64,000 nucleotides of DNA from Gryllotalpicola protaetiae (GTDB lineage Bacteria; Actinomycetota; Actinomycetes; Actinomycetales; Microbacteriaceae), in the NCBI RefSeq assembly GCF_003627055.1, contig NZ_CP032624.1, forward strand, positions 620,001 to 684,000. The letters are read 5' to 3'. The translations under genes and the position numbers were made by a program. The notes below the pieces were generated by a model. The model saw nothing but the letters and a program-made list of their open reading frames with translations, did no database searches and had not been told where the DNA came from. Shown piece by piece: positions 52,103 through 61,552 of the stretch; the first letter of the stretch is position 1, and the number at the start of each line of letters is the position of its first letter.

Positions 52103-53559
52103 CGGGCCTGCCTTTCCTCGTCCTGCGCATCGGCAGAGCTCCGCGCGTCGAGCGCGGCCTGGTCGGCCGCGCTTCCCGGCCGGTGGGTGTGGACCCAGCC
52201 TTCCCGGTTGCGCTGTGGTGCGATGCCCAGCGCGAGCGCGCCGGCCGGAACGTCGTTGCGGATCGTCGTGCCTGCGCCCGTGTAGGCACCTGCGCCGATT
52301 GTAACGGGAGCCACCATGACGGTGTGGGCCCCTGTCTTGACATGTGCGCCGATCTCGGTGCGGTGCTTGTTCACGCCGTCGTAATTCGCCGTGATGCCGC
52401 CAGCGCCGATGTTCGCGCCGTCGCCCACCGAGGCGTCGCCGATGTAGCTGAGATGCGGCACCTTGGCGCCCTCGCCGATGTGCGCGTTCTTCGTCTCGAC
52501 GAACGCTCCGATCTTGCCGTCTGCGCCGAGCTCGGTGCCGGGGCGCAGGTACGAGAACGGCCCGACCGTGGCCCCGGCCGCGATGACGGCCAGCGTGGCA
52601 TCCGTTCGCTTCACCGTCGCGCCTGCGCCGACCTCGGTGTCGACGAGCGTCGTGTCGGGGCCGATCACCGCGCCGGCCGCGATCGCCGTCGCGCCCTTCA
52701 GCTGGGTGCCCGGCAGGATCGTGACGTCGGGCTCGATGGTGACCGCACGGTCGATCCAGGTCGTCGCCGGGTCCTGGATGGTGACGCCGGCCAGCTGCCA
52801 GCCCCGCACGGTGAGGGCGTTCAGCTGCGCCCCGACCTGAGCGAGCTGGGCGCGGTCGTTGACGCCCCAGACCTTCCACTCCTCCGCGACGACGACGCCG
52901 CCGATCGTGTGGCCGTCGCCGTGCAGCGCACCGACGACATCGGTGAGGTACTTCTCGCCCTGCGCGTTCCCGGTCGTGAGGCCGGCCAGCTTGTCACGCA
53001 GCGCGGCGGCGGCGAAGACGTACATGCCGGCGTTCACCTCGGCGATCGCGCGCTCCGCCTCGCTCGCGTCCTTCTGCTCGACGATGCGCGACACCGAGCC
53101 GTCGGCCTCGCGCACGACGCGGCCGTAGCCGGTCGGGTCGGCGACGACGGTCGAGAACAGAGTGACCGGCACGTTGGCCGCGCGGTGGCCGGCGAGAACG
53201 GATGCCAGGGTGTCGGCGTCCATCAGGGGGACGTCGGCCGACAGCACGAGCACGTCGCCGTCGAAGTCGGCGGGCAGCGCGTCGACCGCCTGCTCGACCG
53301 CGCGGCCCGTGCCGGGCATCTCGTCCTGGTCGACGATGCGCGCCTCGGGCGCGAGCGCCTTCGCGGTCGCCGCGACCCGATCGCGCTCATGCCGCACGAC
53401 GACGAGCAGGTGGGCTGCGGCGAGCGCCTGGGCGGTGCTCAGCACGTGCCCGATCAAGGGGATGCCGGCGAGCTCATGAAGCACCTTCGGGGTCGCGGAC
53501 TTCATCCGCGTTCCCTGCCCGGCTGCCAGGACGACGATGGCGAGGCGGCTGTCGGTCAC
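52099..53559 (-). CDS. glmU: Bifunctional N-acetylglucosamine-1-phosphate uridyltransferase/glucosamine-1-phosphate acetyltransferase
   Basis: 486 residues. The N-terminal pyrophosphorylase domain (1-235) begins VVLAAGQGTRMKSATPKVLH and has SADVPLMDADTL and GMYVFAAAAL. The C-terminal left-handed beta-helix (about 255-450) has hexapeptide repeats and the acetyltransfer block GDGANIGAGGITANYDG near 385, KHRTEIG and NREGWVHTHR. It makes UDP-GlcNAc for peptidoglycan. GTG start overlapping the mtn stop (GTGA), GTGA overlap with prs at the other end. Confidence 0.96.
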   Translation of the reverse strand: MTDSRLAIVVLAAGQGTRMKSATPKVLHELAGIPLIGHVLSTAQALAAAHLLVVVRHERDRVAATAKALAPEARIVDQDEMPGTGRAVEQAVDALPADFDGDVLVLSADVPLMDADTLASVLAGHRAANVPVTLFSTVVADPTGYGRVVREADGSVSRIVEQKDASEAERAIAEVNAGMYVFAAAALRDKLAGLTTGNAQGEKYLTDVVGALHGDGHTIGGVVVAEEWKVWGVNDRAQLAQVGAQLNALTVRGWQLAGVTIQDPATTWIDRAVTIEPDVTILPGTQLKGATAIAAGAVIGPDTTLVDTEVGAGATVKRTDATLAVIAAGATVGPFSYLRPGTELGADGKIGAFVETKNAHIGEGAKVPHLSYIGDASVGDGANIGAGGITANYDGVNKHRTEIGAHVKTGAHTVMVAPVTIGAGAYTGAGTTIRNDVPAGALALGIAPQRNREGWVHTHRPGSAADQAALDARSSADAQDEERQAR

Positions 53560-54263
53560 AAGGCCATTATCGTCGCCGCGACCACATCGGCCGAACGGGC
53601 GGCCGCGTCGTCGACGTGGGTGAGGAACTCCGTGCCGTCGGGCGCGCACAGGTCGCTGATCGCGCGGATCGACACGAACGGCAGCCCATGGGTGTGCGCG
53701 AACTGGGCGAGCGCCGCGGTCTCCATGTCGACGGCGAGCACGTCGGGGAAGTCTGCGCGGAACCGCAGCGCGCGGTCGCTGACGACGAAGGCCTCGCTCG
53801 AGCCGATGGTGCCGGGCCGCACGGCCTGCTCGCGCGAGTCCGCGGCGAGCGCGGCGGCGGCCAGCCCGGCATCGGGCGCGTAGGCGGCCGGCATGCCGGG
53901 GACCTGGCCGAGCGCGTAGCCGAACGCCGTGGCATCCGCGTTCAGGTTCAGGTAACGCGACCCGACCACCACCTCGCCGACTTGCACGCCCGCGGCAAGT
54001 CCGCCTGCCGTGCCGGCGCTGATGACCCGGATGCCCGAGCCCAGCGTGTACCGCGCGTACGCGGCGGCGGCGACGGCGTTGGCGAAGCCGATGCCGCTGC
54101 GCAGCAGCACGACGTCGTCGCCGCCGAAGCCGAGGTCACGGCGCACCGCGTGCGCACCCGTCGCGACCTCGGTGACGCTCTCGGCGCGCTCGAGGAAGGG
54201 GGCGGCTTCCTCCTCCATGGCGACGATGACGACGACGGCTGCCGCGGCTGAGGCATCCGTCAT
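53556..54263 (-). CDS. 5'-methylthioadenosine/S-adenosylhomocysteine nucleosidase family protein
   Basis: 235 residues, purine-nucleoside phosphorylase fold. [19 protein letters not shown] at the start (catalytic Glu of the AMxxE motif), [19 protein letters not shown] near 80, and [20 protein letters not shown] near 184 (ribose-binding Met-Glu). Cleaves MTA/SAH, giving S-ribosylhomocysteine, exactly the substrate of the upstream luxS product. ATG start overlaps the luxS stop (ATGA). Confidence 0.9.
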   Translation of the reverse strand: MTDASAAAAVVVIVAMEEEAAPFLERAESVTEVATGAHAVRRDLGFGGDDVVLLRSGIGFANAVAAAAYARYTLGSGIRVISAGTAGGLAAGVQVGEVVVGSRYLNLNADATAFGYALGQVPGMPAAYAPDAGLAAAALAADSREQAVRPGTIGSSEAFVVSDRALRFRADFPDVLAVDMETAALAQFAHTHGLPFVSIRAISDLCAPDGTEFLTHVDDAAARSADVVAATIMAL

Positions 54264-54730
54264 GCGCTGACCTGGCTCCACTCGTCGCGCTTCGCCAGGA
54301 ACTCGCGCGCCGCATCCTGCGCGCCCTCGAGCGAGTGGTTCGCGCCCCAGCCGCACTGCACCTCGTTGGCGGCGGGCACCTCGGTCGCGGTGGTGATGTC
54401 GGTGAGGGTCTGCTCGATGAGCGCGAGCACGTCGTCGTAGGCCGGTTCGCCCTGCAGGATCAGGTAGAAGCCGGTCTGGCAGCCCATCGGCGAGAAGTCG
54501 ATCACGTCCGTGCTGTGGTTGCGGCTCTTCTCCGCGAACAGGTGCTCGACCGAGTGCACCGTCTTCATCTCGAGGTGGCCGACGTTCGGCTGCGCGAAGC
54601 GGACGTCGTACTTGACGATGACGTCGCCATGGGGCAGCACCTTGCGGTCTGCGAGGCGGACGTAGGGCGCCGAGACGGTGCGGTGGTCGAGGTTGAACGA
54701 CTCGACGTTCATGCGGTGCTGATCGGTCAT
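54260..54730 (-). CDS. luxS: S-ribosylhomocysteine lyase (AI-2 synthase)
   Basis: 156 residues, normal LuxS length. Zinc ligands are complete: His59 and His63 in [15 protein letters not shown] and Cys126 in [12 protein letters not shown]; the catalytic Cys is in [10 protein letters not shown] (about 84). Converts S-ribosylhomocysteine to homocysteine and DPD, the precursor of autoinducer-2. ATG at 54730; the frame continues upstream but that part is not LuxS. Starts a run of five genes joined by 4-bp or 11-bp overlaps. Confidence 0.95.
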   Translation of the reverse strand: MTDQHRMNVESFNLDHRTVSAPYVRLADRKVLPHGDVIVKYDVRFAQPNVGHLEMKTVHSVEHLFAEKSRNHSTDVIDFSPMGCQTGFYLILQGEPAYDDVLALIEQTLTDITTATEVPAANEVQCGWGANHSLEGAQDAAREFLAKRDEWSQVSA

Positions 54731-54771
54731 GCGTCGATTCTTCCAGGCATGCGCACCGAGCGGGCCACCCG

Positions 54772-55551
54772 CTACACCGTCTGGATGAGGCCGCCGTCGA
54801 TCGTGAACTCCGCGCCCGTGATGTTGGCCGCGCGGTCGCTCGCGAGGAACAGCACCAGATCGGCGACCTCGCTCGGCAGGGTGAACCTGCCCGTCGCCGC
54901 GTCGGCGGCCGCGCCCGCCGCGACCTCGTCGGGCGTCAGGCCGGCCTTCGCGCCGACCGACTGCGCCACACCCCCTGCGCCCAGCCAGAGATCGGTGCGC
55001 ACGGGACCCGGGCAGACGTCGTTGATGCGGATGCCGTGCCCTCCGACCTCTTTCGAGAGCGATTTCGCGAAGTTCGACAGCGCCGCCTTGCTCGCCGAGT
55101 AGTCGATCACGAGCGGGTCCGCGAGCTTCGCGTTGACGCTGGACACGTTGACGATCACGCCCTGGCCGCGCTCGATCATGCCGGGCAGCACCGCTCGCGC
55201 GGCCCGGATCGCGGCGAACAGGTTCAGGTTCACCGACTGCTGCCACTCCTCCTCGGTGACGTCGAGGAAACCGCCGAGGCGGGTCTTCGCGAAGCCGACG
55301 TTGTTGACGAGGATGTCAACGGGGGCGTCGGCCGCGGCAACGAGCTGCGCCGGCCCGTCGGCGGTGCCGAGGTCGACCTCGACCACCTTCGCCCGCCCGG
55401 TCGCGACGAGCTTCTCGAGCTCGTCTGAGGAGTGCCGCGCGCCCGCGACCACCGTCGCGCCCTCGCCGACGAACGCCTCGGCGATCGCGAGGCCGATGCC
55501 CTTACTCGCTCCCGTGACGACGACCGTGCGACCCTCAAGCCCGAGTTCCAT
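54772..55551 (-). CDS. SDR-family NAD(P)-dependent oxidoreductase
   Basis: 259 residues, classical SDR: cofactor motif [17 protein letters not shown] near 11-27, DILVNNVGF near 82, catalytic Ser in IVNVSSVNA near 135, YSASK (about 150-154) and [14 protein letters not shown] at the end. Substrate unknown. Only 41 bp separate it from luxS on the same strand, so it may lead the luxS-rlmC transcript. ATG at 55551 with a weak ribosome site. The 207 bp between this start and the divergent LuxR-type gene hold no other gene I can support. Confidence 0.9.
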   Translation of the reverse strand: MELGLEGRTVVVTGASKGIGLAIAEAFVGEGATVVAGARHSSDELEKLVATGRAKVVEVDLGTADGPAQLVAAADAPVDILVNNVGFAKTRLGGFLDVTEEEWQQSVNLNLFAAIRAARAVLPGMIERGQGVIVNVSSVNAKLADPLVIDYSASKAALSNFAKSLSKEVGGHGIRINDVCPGPVRTDLWLGAGGVAQSVGAKAGLTPDEVAAGAAADAATGRFTLPSEVADLVLFLASDRAANITGAEFTIDGGLIQTV

Positions 55552-55758
55552 GGGCACAACGTATTGGTACGACGGCACCCGTGTCATCAGTCGGTCGACT
55601 CGCGGGGTGCGCTCGCGTACGGGCGGCAATCTTCGACGACACGCCGCGTGGGCCGCGCGACACGCCGGCGCATCCCGAGGTGTGCACGCAGGGGGTGGCG
55701 GTCGACGGGTCATCGAGGCATGATCACCGTGTCCGCGGGTCCGACGGCAGGGGTGCGC

Positions 55759-56484
55759 ATGACCGAGCTTCGCTCGGCGCTGTACGGCGCGAGCTTCGAG
55801 ATGTCCGGCATCCGTGATCGCGGAGAGCGCCGCGCCGCGATCGCCGAGGCCCTCGGGCAACTCATTCCGAGCGACAGCACGGGGTGGGTCGCCTGGTCGG
55901 CCGAGGCTCCGGCGATCATCGCGCGCTGGCCCGAGAACGCGGCGGCGCAGCGCACCCTCGGCGGCCACATCGCGAGCCTCGCTCACCCGGTGCTGCGCGC
56001 CATCCGCGCAGGCCGCGGCCTGGAGCCGATGCGGCTCTCCGACCTGACCGACACCACGGGCAGCCGGCGCAGTGCCGTGCTCGACGACCTCTATCGGGTG
56101 ATGGGAGCTCGGCACCAGCTGACCTTCCCGGCGCTGCGCGCGCCGGACGGGTCGTTCTCGACCTGGGCGCTGCATCGGGCATCCGTCGACTTCGACGATG
56201 ACGAACTCGCGCTCGCCGCCCACGTCGCCCCACTGCTGTCGCTCGTCGAGCGAGGCGCGTGGCGCTCGACCTCCAGTGCGGCGAGCGACGTGCTCACCGC
56301 ACGTGAGTGCGGCATCCTGCGCCTGCTCGCCGACGGCCTGACGACGGCTCAGATCGGCTACGTCGAGCGCATCAGCGCACGCACCGCGGCCAAGCACATC
56401 GAGCACATCTACGCGAAGCTCGACGTGCACGACCGGGCGAGCGCGACCCGCGCCGCCGCGCGGCTGGGGCTGCTCGCGCCCTGA
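55759..56484 (+). CDS. LuxR-family transcriptional regulator
   Basis: 241 residues. The N-terminal 170 residues look like a degenerate GAF-like sensor domain (SDSTGWVAWSAEAPAIIARW). The C-terminal LuxR HTH is LTARECGILRLLADGLTTAQ with a following RTAAKHIEHIYAKLDVHDRA (about 177-220). There is no receiver domain, so it is not a response regulator. ATG at 55759 has AGGGG 6 bp upstream; an in-frame ATG at 55720 would add 13 residues. Divergent from the SDR gene, a possible target. Confidence 0.82.
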   Translation: MTELRSALYGASFEMSGIRDRGERRAAIAEALGQLIPSDSTGWVAWSAEAPAIIARWPENAAAQRTLGGHIASLAHPVLRAIRAGRGLEPMRLSDLTDTTGSRRSAVLDDLYRVMGARHQLTFPALRAPDGSFSTWALHRASVDFDDDELALAAHVAPLLSLVERGAWRSTSSAASDVLTARECGILRLLADGLTTAQIGYVERISARTAAKHIEHIYAKLDVHDRASATRAAARLGLLAP

Positions 56485-56540
56485 TCAGGTACGCAGTTCT
56501 CCGGATGCCGGTCGAAAAGCGTCTCGGCGACGATCGCGGC

Positions 56541-56960
56541 ATGGCAGAACCCCAGGACACCCCCGAGTGGCACGCGCACGTGATCGAGCAGTTCCGGCGA
56601 ACCGGCGGGACCACCGAGCACTACGGCCGCGCCCTCGTGCTGCTGCACCACCGCGGCGCGCGGACGAGAGCCGAACGGATCACGCCGATCGTCGGCATCC
56701 CTGACGGCGACGGCTGGCTCGCCGCCGCCTCGTGGCGCGGCGCTGCCGTCAGCCCCGCCTGGTTCCGCAATGTGCTGGCGCACCCGGACGTGGAGCTAGA
56801 GACGCCCGACGACGGCACCGTAGCGGTGCGCGCCACACAGCTGACCGGCGTCGAGCGGGATGCCGCCTGGGCCCGATTCACCGCACTGTCGCCCCTGTTC
56901 GCGCAGTATCAGGCGCGCACGACTCGTCTCATCCCGCTGCTCAGGCTCTCGCGCCGCTGA
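56541..56960 (+). CDS. Deazaflavin (F420)-dependent nitroreductase family protein
   Basis: 139 residues, DDN-type split barrel: HHRGARTRAERITPIVGIPD near 33-52, WLAAASWRGAAVSPAWFRNV near 57-76 and DVELETPDDGTVAVRATQL near 81-99. The family binds F420 or FMN and reduces nitro or quinone compounds; activity here is unproven. An earlier ATG at 56505 is possible. Its last 20 bp overlap the convergent DHA2 gene. Confidence 0.82.
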   Translation: MAEPQDTPEWHAHVIEQFRRTGGTTEHYGRALVLLHHRGARTRAERITPIVGIPDGDGWLAAASWRGAAVSPAWFRNVLAHPDVELETPDDGTVAVRATQLTGVERDAAWARFTALSPLFAQYQARTTRLIPLLRLSRR

Positions 56961-58431
56961 GCGACGACGTGACCCGCTGGCGGTGGTCGATCAGCCCCAT
57001 CACGAGCGTGAGCACGACGAGCCCGAACGAGATCGCGAAGCCTGAGAGCACGCCCGCGTGGTACTGCGAGATCGGCGCGTGCTGGCCTGAGCGCACGTCG
57101 CGGAAGAACACCGCGCTGATCGCCGCCAGGCCGACGGCTGTGCCCAGGCGCTGCCCCAGCTGCTGGATCGACCCGGCCACGGAGCCCTCCTCACGTGGCA
57201 CGTCGGCGAGCGTGAGCGTCTGGTTGGGCGAGATCACGAGCCCTCCCCCGATGCCGCCGACGAGCATCGCGCCGGCCATCGGCCACTCGCTGAGGTGCGG
57301 GGGCGTCAGGGTGGCGGCGGCCGCGAGGCCGGCGACGGCGAGCGCCACGATCGCGGTTCCCACGATGACGAGCGACCGCCCGAAGCGCCGCACGAGCTTC
57401 CCGCCGTACCAGGCAGCGGCGGCGGAACTGAGCGCGAACGGCACCGTCGCGAGGGCGGCGAGCAGTGGGGTCGCGCCGAGTCCCTCCTGCAGATAGAGCG
57501 TCGTGACGAGGAAGGTCGCCGGCATCCCCGCGAAGTACAGCGCGGCGATCGCCGTGCCGTTGCGATACGAAGTGAGCCGAAAGAGGTCGAGGTGCACGAC
57601 GGGCGACTTGCCGCGCGCGGCATACGCGCGCTCCCAGAACAGGAAGGCGGTGCCGAACGCCACGCCGCCGATCAGCCAGAGCCACCGTGTCGGGTCGTCA
57701 CCCTGGCCCCCCGAGGTGAGCAGGAACGGCAGCATCAGGCAGAAGACGGCCGCGCCGAGCAGGGCGAGGCCGGGGAAATCGAGCTCCGTGTCGGGCGACG
57801 CGTCCTGCTTCTTGGGCAAGAGGCGCAGCGCGAACAGCAGCGCGGCCGCGCCGCACGGCACGTTCAGCCAGAACAGCAGCCGCCACCCGTCGGTCTCGCC
57901 GCCCAGCGCGATGAGCAGCCCGCACAGCGTCGGGCCGAGCGCAGTGCCGACTCCGACCATCGCGCCGAACAACCCGAAGGCGGTCGGCCTGTCCTCAGGC
58001 CCGAACAGCTGCTGGATCAGCCCCAGCACCTGCGGCATCAGCATGCCGGCCGCCGCGCCCTGAACCAGCCGGGTCGCGGTCAGCCACACGTCGCTCTGCG
58101 CCAGCGCGCACGCGGCACTCGCGAGCGCGAACGCCGCCAACCCGATGAGGAACATCTTGCGCCGCGACCGCATGTCGCCGAGGCGCCCTGACGGCACGAG
58201 CGACAGCCCGAATGCGAGCGCGTAGCCAGCGACGACGAGCTGCAACTGCGCCGACGACGCGTTCAGCCCCTTCTGAATCGACGGCAGCGCTACATTCACG
58301 CCCGACAGATCGAGGATCGTCAGCGCACCGGCCGCGATGCACACCCAGAAGGCGCGCCACCGCGCGGTCTGCGAGAGGTCGCCCGGGCCGGCGTCGCGAG
58401 CAGAGTTGGTCTTCTTGTCGGTGAAAGCCAC
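56941..58431 (-). CDS. MFS exporter, DHA2 family (14 TM)
   Basis: 496 residues with fourteen hydrophobic helices. Motif A GRLGDMRSRRKMFLIGLAAF near 82-101, ATRLVQGAAAGMLMPQVLGL near 122 and motif C region GAMVGVGTALGPTLCGLLIA near 157. Typical of proton-driven multidrug or antibiotic export; substrate unknown. GTG start. Overlaps the convergent deazaflavin-family gene by 20 bp. No regulator adjoins it apart from the LuxR-type gene beyond that neighbour. Confidence 0.88.
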   Translation of the reverse strand: MAFTDKKTNSARDAGPGDLSQTARWRAFWVCIAAGALTILDLSGVNVALPSIQKGLNASSAQLQLVVAGYALAFGLSLVPSGRLGDMRSRRKMFLIGLAAFALASAACALAQSDVWLTATRLVQGAAAGMLMPQVLGLIQQLFGPEDRPTAFGLFGAMVGVGTALGPTLCGLLIALGGETDGWRLLFWLNVPCGAAALLFALRLLPKKQDASPDTELDFPGLALLGAAVFCLMLPFLLTSGGQGDDPTRWLWLIGGVAFGTAFLFWERAYAARGKSPVVHLDLFRLTSYRNGTAIAALYFAGMPATFLVTTLYLQEGLGATPLLAALATVPFALSSAAAAWYGGKLVRRFGRSLVIVGTAIVALAVAGLAAAATLTPPHLSEWPMAGAMLVGGIGGGLVISPNQTLTLADVPREEGSVAGSIQQLGQRLGTAVGLAAISAVFFRDVRSGQHAPISQYHAGVLSGFAISFGLVVLTLVMGLIDHRQRVTSSLSGARA

Positions 58432-58519
58432 GCGGTGAGGCTAGATCGGCGGCCGCACGATCAGAACCGGGTTGACGGATGCCGCCGCCGGCGACACCCG
58501 ACCCGGCGGCCGTGTCATG

Positions 58520-60394
58520 TCAGCGGCGCCGCCGCGCCGTCGCGCGCACCTGGTCGCGCGCGAGCTGCACGGCTTCCTTCAGGCTGGCGGCGTCATATGC
58601 CCCGTAGTGCCGCTGGCCGTTGATGAAGAACGTCGGGGTGCCGGATGCCCCGCTCAGGTCTGCGCTCGCGACGTCGTCGTTGACGCGTCCGCGGTGCGTG
58701 CGGGCGCGCAGCTCGTCGGCCGCGCCTTCGCCGTCGATGCCGAGCTGCTCGAGGAAGCCGACCAGCTGGGGCGCCGCGAGTCTGTCCTGGTGGGCGAGCA
58801 GCAGGTCGTGCAGTTCCCAGAACCGGTCGGCGTGGGCGGCGATCTCCGACGCCTCCGCGGCGAGCGCGGCGTGCGGATGCACTTCGGTGAGCGGCAGGTG
58901 CCGCCACACGAAGCGCACGTCCTCTGCGGCGATGAGCTCGCGCACCGAATGCTCGGCGCGGCCGCAGTGCGGGCACTCGAAGTCGCCGTACTCGACCACT
59001 GTGACGACGGCGTTCTGCGAGCCCCTGATGTGGTCGCGCCGCTCGTCGACCGCCGGCATCAGGTCGACGCCGTCCTGCGCGTCGCCGAGCAGCGCGCGCA
59101 CCCGGCGCTGCTCCGGCAGCCGCGAGGTCGCGCGGACGATGACCCAGGTGAGGCCCGTCGAGATCGCCGAGCCCGCGAGCAGGGCGATCTTCGCCTCGCC
59201 GAGCACCGGCCCGGTGAAGGCGAGCGTCGCGACGAGGACGGCGACCGTGAACCCGACGCCGGCGATCGTCCCGCTGCCGGCGACGGCGCTCCAGCCGACC
59301 GGCGGACGCAGGCGGCCGCCCGACAGACGCGCGAGCAGGGCGGTCGACCCGATCACCGCGACCGGCTTGCCCACGACGTAGGCGACGACGATGCCGATCA
59401 CGATCGGCGAGGCGATCGCCGCGCGGGCGAACTCGGCGTCGATGCGCACCCCCGCGTTGGCCAGCGCGAACAGCGGGACGATCACGAACCCCGCCCACGG
59501 GTGCAGCCGCGTCTGCAGCCGCTCGTTCGGCGAAGTGGTGCCGACGAGCGTCGCCGCGGCAACCTGCGCGAGCCGCGAGGTCGGCTGCTCGCGGAAGCTG
59601 CGGAAGATGCCGCTCGCATGCTCGAGGCGCTCACGGTCGGGCGTGTAGGCGGGCGCGACGAGCCCGATCGCGAGGCCGACGACGATCGGGTCGATGCCGG
59701 ACGCCTCGACGAACGCCCACGTCGCGACCCCGAGCAGGAGGAGCGCCGGCCCCGGCATCCGCGCCCATCGCATCAGCCCTGCGAAGAGCGCGAAGCAGGC
59801 GATGCCGACCACGAGCGGAATCACCTGAACGGCTCCGCTGTAGACGACCGCGATGATCACGAGGGCGAGCAGGTCGTCGACGATGAACACGGTGACGAGG
59901 AAGGTGCGCACCTGCTCGGGCAGCCGGCGGGAGACGGCGGCGAGCAGGCCGAGCGCGAGAGCGGTGTCGGTCGACATCGCGGCGCCCCAGCCGCGCGCGC
60001 CGCCCGAGTGCAAGTTGAACAGCAGGAAGATCGCGATCGGCAGCGCCATGCCGGCGACGCCCGCCGTGAACGGCACGATCAGCTGCCGCCGCTCGCGCAG
60101 CGCCCCCAGGTCGAACTCGCGCCGCGCCTCGAGCCCGACGACGAGGAAGAACAGCGTCATGAGACCCTGCGTCACCCACTCGCGCAAGCTGAGTTCGAAG
60201 CTCGCAGGGCCGAGATGGATGCCGAACTCGGCGCCCCACGCGGCCGTGTAGCTGCCCGGTGCGACGTTGATCCAGACGAGCGCCGCGACGATCGCGCCGA
60301 CGAGCACGATCGAGCTCGCGGCCTCGGTCTCGGCGAACCGGCTGAGCTGCATCGCGAGACTGCGCGACCACACGGTGCGATCGGTAGACGTCAC
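58520..60394 (-). CDS. nhaA: NhaA Na+/H+ antiporter fused to a DsbA-like thioredoxin domain
   Basis: 624 residues. NhaA portion 1-425: LFFLVVGLEARREFDLG near 81-97 and the ion-site Asp pair in FIVDDLLALVI near 170-180, with about twelve membrane helices. A short linker leads to a DsbA/thioredoxin domain at 455-624 with active site FECPHCGRAE (CPHC at 474-477) and cis-Pro segment SGTPTFFING near 590. By NhaA topology the fused domain should be cytoplasmic. This fusion is known in actinobacteria; its redox role is not. GTG start. Divergent from the DyP-encapsulin operon, 72 bp between starts. Confidence 0.92.
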   Translation of the reverse strand: MTSTDRTVWSRSLAMQLSRFAETEAASSIVLVGAIVAALVWINVAPGSYTAAWGAEFGIHLGPASFELSLREWVTQGLMTLFFLVVGLEARREFDLGALRERRQLIVPFTAGVAGMALPIAIFLLFNLHSGGARGWGAAMSTDTALALGLLAAVSRRLPEQVRTFLVTVFIVDDLLALVIIAVVYSGAVQVIPLVVGIACFALFAGLMRWARMPGPALLLLGVATWAFVEASGIDPIVVGLAIGLVAPAYTPDRERLEHASGIFRSFREQPTSRLAQVAAATLVGTTSPNERLQTRLHPWAGFVIVPLFALANAGVRIDAEFARAAIASPIVIGIVVAYVVGKPVAVIGSTALLARLSGGRLRPPVGWSAVAGSGTIAGVGFTVAVLVATLAFTGPVLGEAKIALLAGSAISTGLTWVIVRATSRLPEQRRVRALLGDAQDGVDLMPAVDERRDHIRGSQNAVVTVVEYGDFECPHCGRAEHSVRELIAAEDVRFVWRHLPLTEVHPHAALAAEASEIAAHADRFWELHDLLLAHQDRLAAPQLVGFLEQLGIDGEGAADELRARTHRGRVNDDVASADLSGASGTPTFFINGQRHYGAYDAASLKEAVQLARDQVRATARRRR

Positions 60395-60466
60395 GTTCTC
60401 ATCGTCGCAGAACAGCGCGCCACGTGGCTCTTCGCGGGCGGCCCGCGCCCCGCTAGCCTCGGAACC

Positions 60467-61552
60467 ATGGCAGAGGGCGATCGCATCCCGCTGGACGCGC
60501 AGAGCGTCGACGCGCCGCTGTCGCGGTTCGCGGTGTTCCTGGTGGTGACCGTCGACGCCTCGGACAGCGCGCTCGAGCAGGTGCGCGACGTCGTGACCGA
60601 GATCGACGACCTGATCAAGACGGTCGGCTTCCGCGACCTCGCAGCACACCTGTCATGCGTCGTCGGCATCGGCTCCACCCTCTGGGACCGACTCAGCCCG
60701 CGGGCGCGGCCCTCAGAGCTGCATCCGTTCCCGGTGATCGCCGGCGCGCGGCACACGGCGCCCTCGACGCCCGGCGACCTGCTCTTCCACATCCGCGCAG
60801 ACCGCGCCGACCTGGTCTTCGAGTTCGAACGACTGCTGCTCGACTCCCTGCGCGGGGCCGTGACGGTGGCCAGCGAAACGCAGGGGTTCCGCTACTTCGA
60901 CGCGCGCGACGTGCTCGGCTTCGTCGACGGCACGGCGAACCCCGTCGGCGCCGAGCTCGCCGGGGCCGTGCTCATCGGCGACGAGGACCCCGACTTCGCG
61001 GGCGGCAGCTACGTCGTCGTGCAGAAGTACCTGCACGACCTCGACACCTGGGCGAAGCTGTCGACCGAAGAGCAAGAGGCGGTCATCGGCCGCACCAAGC
61101 TCGACAACGTCGAGCTCGACGACGCCCCCGGCCCGCAGTTCGCGCACAAGACGCTGTCGACGATCGACGACGGGCACGGCGGCGAGCTCGACATCCTGCG
61201 CGACAACATGCCCTTCGGCCGACCAGGCCACGGCGAGTTCGGCACGTATTTCATCGGCTATTCGCGCGCGCTCTGGGTGATCGAGCGGATGCTGGAGCGC
61301 ATGTTCATCGGCGAACCGGCCGGCTTCCACGACCGCATCCTCGACGTGTCGACCGCGCTCACCGGCACCACTTTCTTCGTGCCGTCGCGGCCGGTGCTCG
61401 TCGGGCTGGCAGATGGGGACGATGGCGGCGATGACGAGGCGGATGCCGGTGAGCCGGCCGCTCCCCCGGCATCCGCCGCTCTCGATGCCGCCGATGAGTC
61501 GCTCGGCATCGGTTCGCTTCGCCGCTCTGCTTCGGAAAGGACGACATCATGA
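60467..61552 (+). CDS. Dyp-type heme peroxidase, encapsulin cargo
   Basis: 361 residues, B-type DyP. The GFVDGTANP motif places catalytic Asp at 154, the proximal heme His is in GPQFAHKTL (227), and the distal Arg245 and Asn247 are in LDILRDNMPFG, all aligned with well-studied DypB. After the enzyme domain comes an acidic Ala/Pro linker (about 315-343) and the C-terminal SLGIGSLRRSAS (345-356), the signature cargo-loading peptide that docks on the inner face of encapsulin shells. ATG at 60467; the frame is open far upstream but only antisense to nhaA. ATGA overlap with the shell gene. Confidence 0.95.
   Translation: MAEGDRIPLDAQSVDAPLSRFAVFLVVTVDASDSALEQVRDVVTEIDDLIKTVGFRDLAAHLSCVVGIGSTLWDRLSPRARPSELHPFPVIAGARHTAPSTPGDLLFHIRADRADLVFEFERLLLDSLRGAVTVASETQGFRYFDARDVLGFVDGTANPVGAELAGAVLIGDEDPDFAGGSYVVVQKYLHDLDTWAKLSTEEQEAVIGRTKLDNVELDDAPGPQFAHKTLSTIDDGHGGELDILRDNMPFGRPGHGEFGTYFIGYSRALWVIERMLERMFIGEPAGFHDRILDVSTALTGTTFFVPSRPVLVGLADGDDGGDDEADAGEPAAPPASAALDAADESLGIGSLRRSASERTTS

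Noticed and set aside
52103-52879. Upstream in-frame extension of prs into glmU
   Set aside because: Same-strand frame shadow of glmU; Prs homology begins just after the GTG at 52102.
58472-60466. Upstream in-frame extension of the DyP peroxidase
   Set aside because: The extra 665 codons are antisense to the NhaA-DsbA gene and not peroxidase-like; the family start and ATG at 60467 fit.
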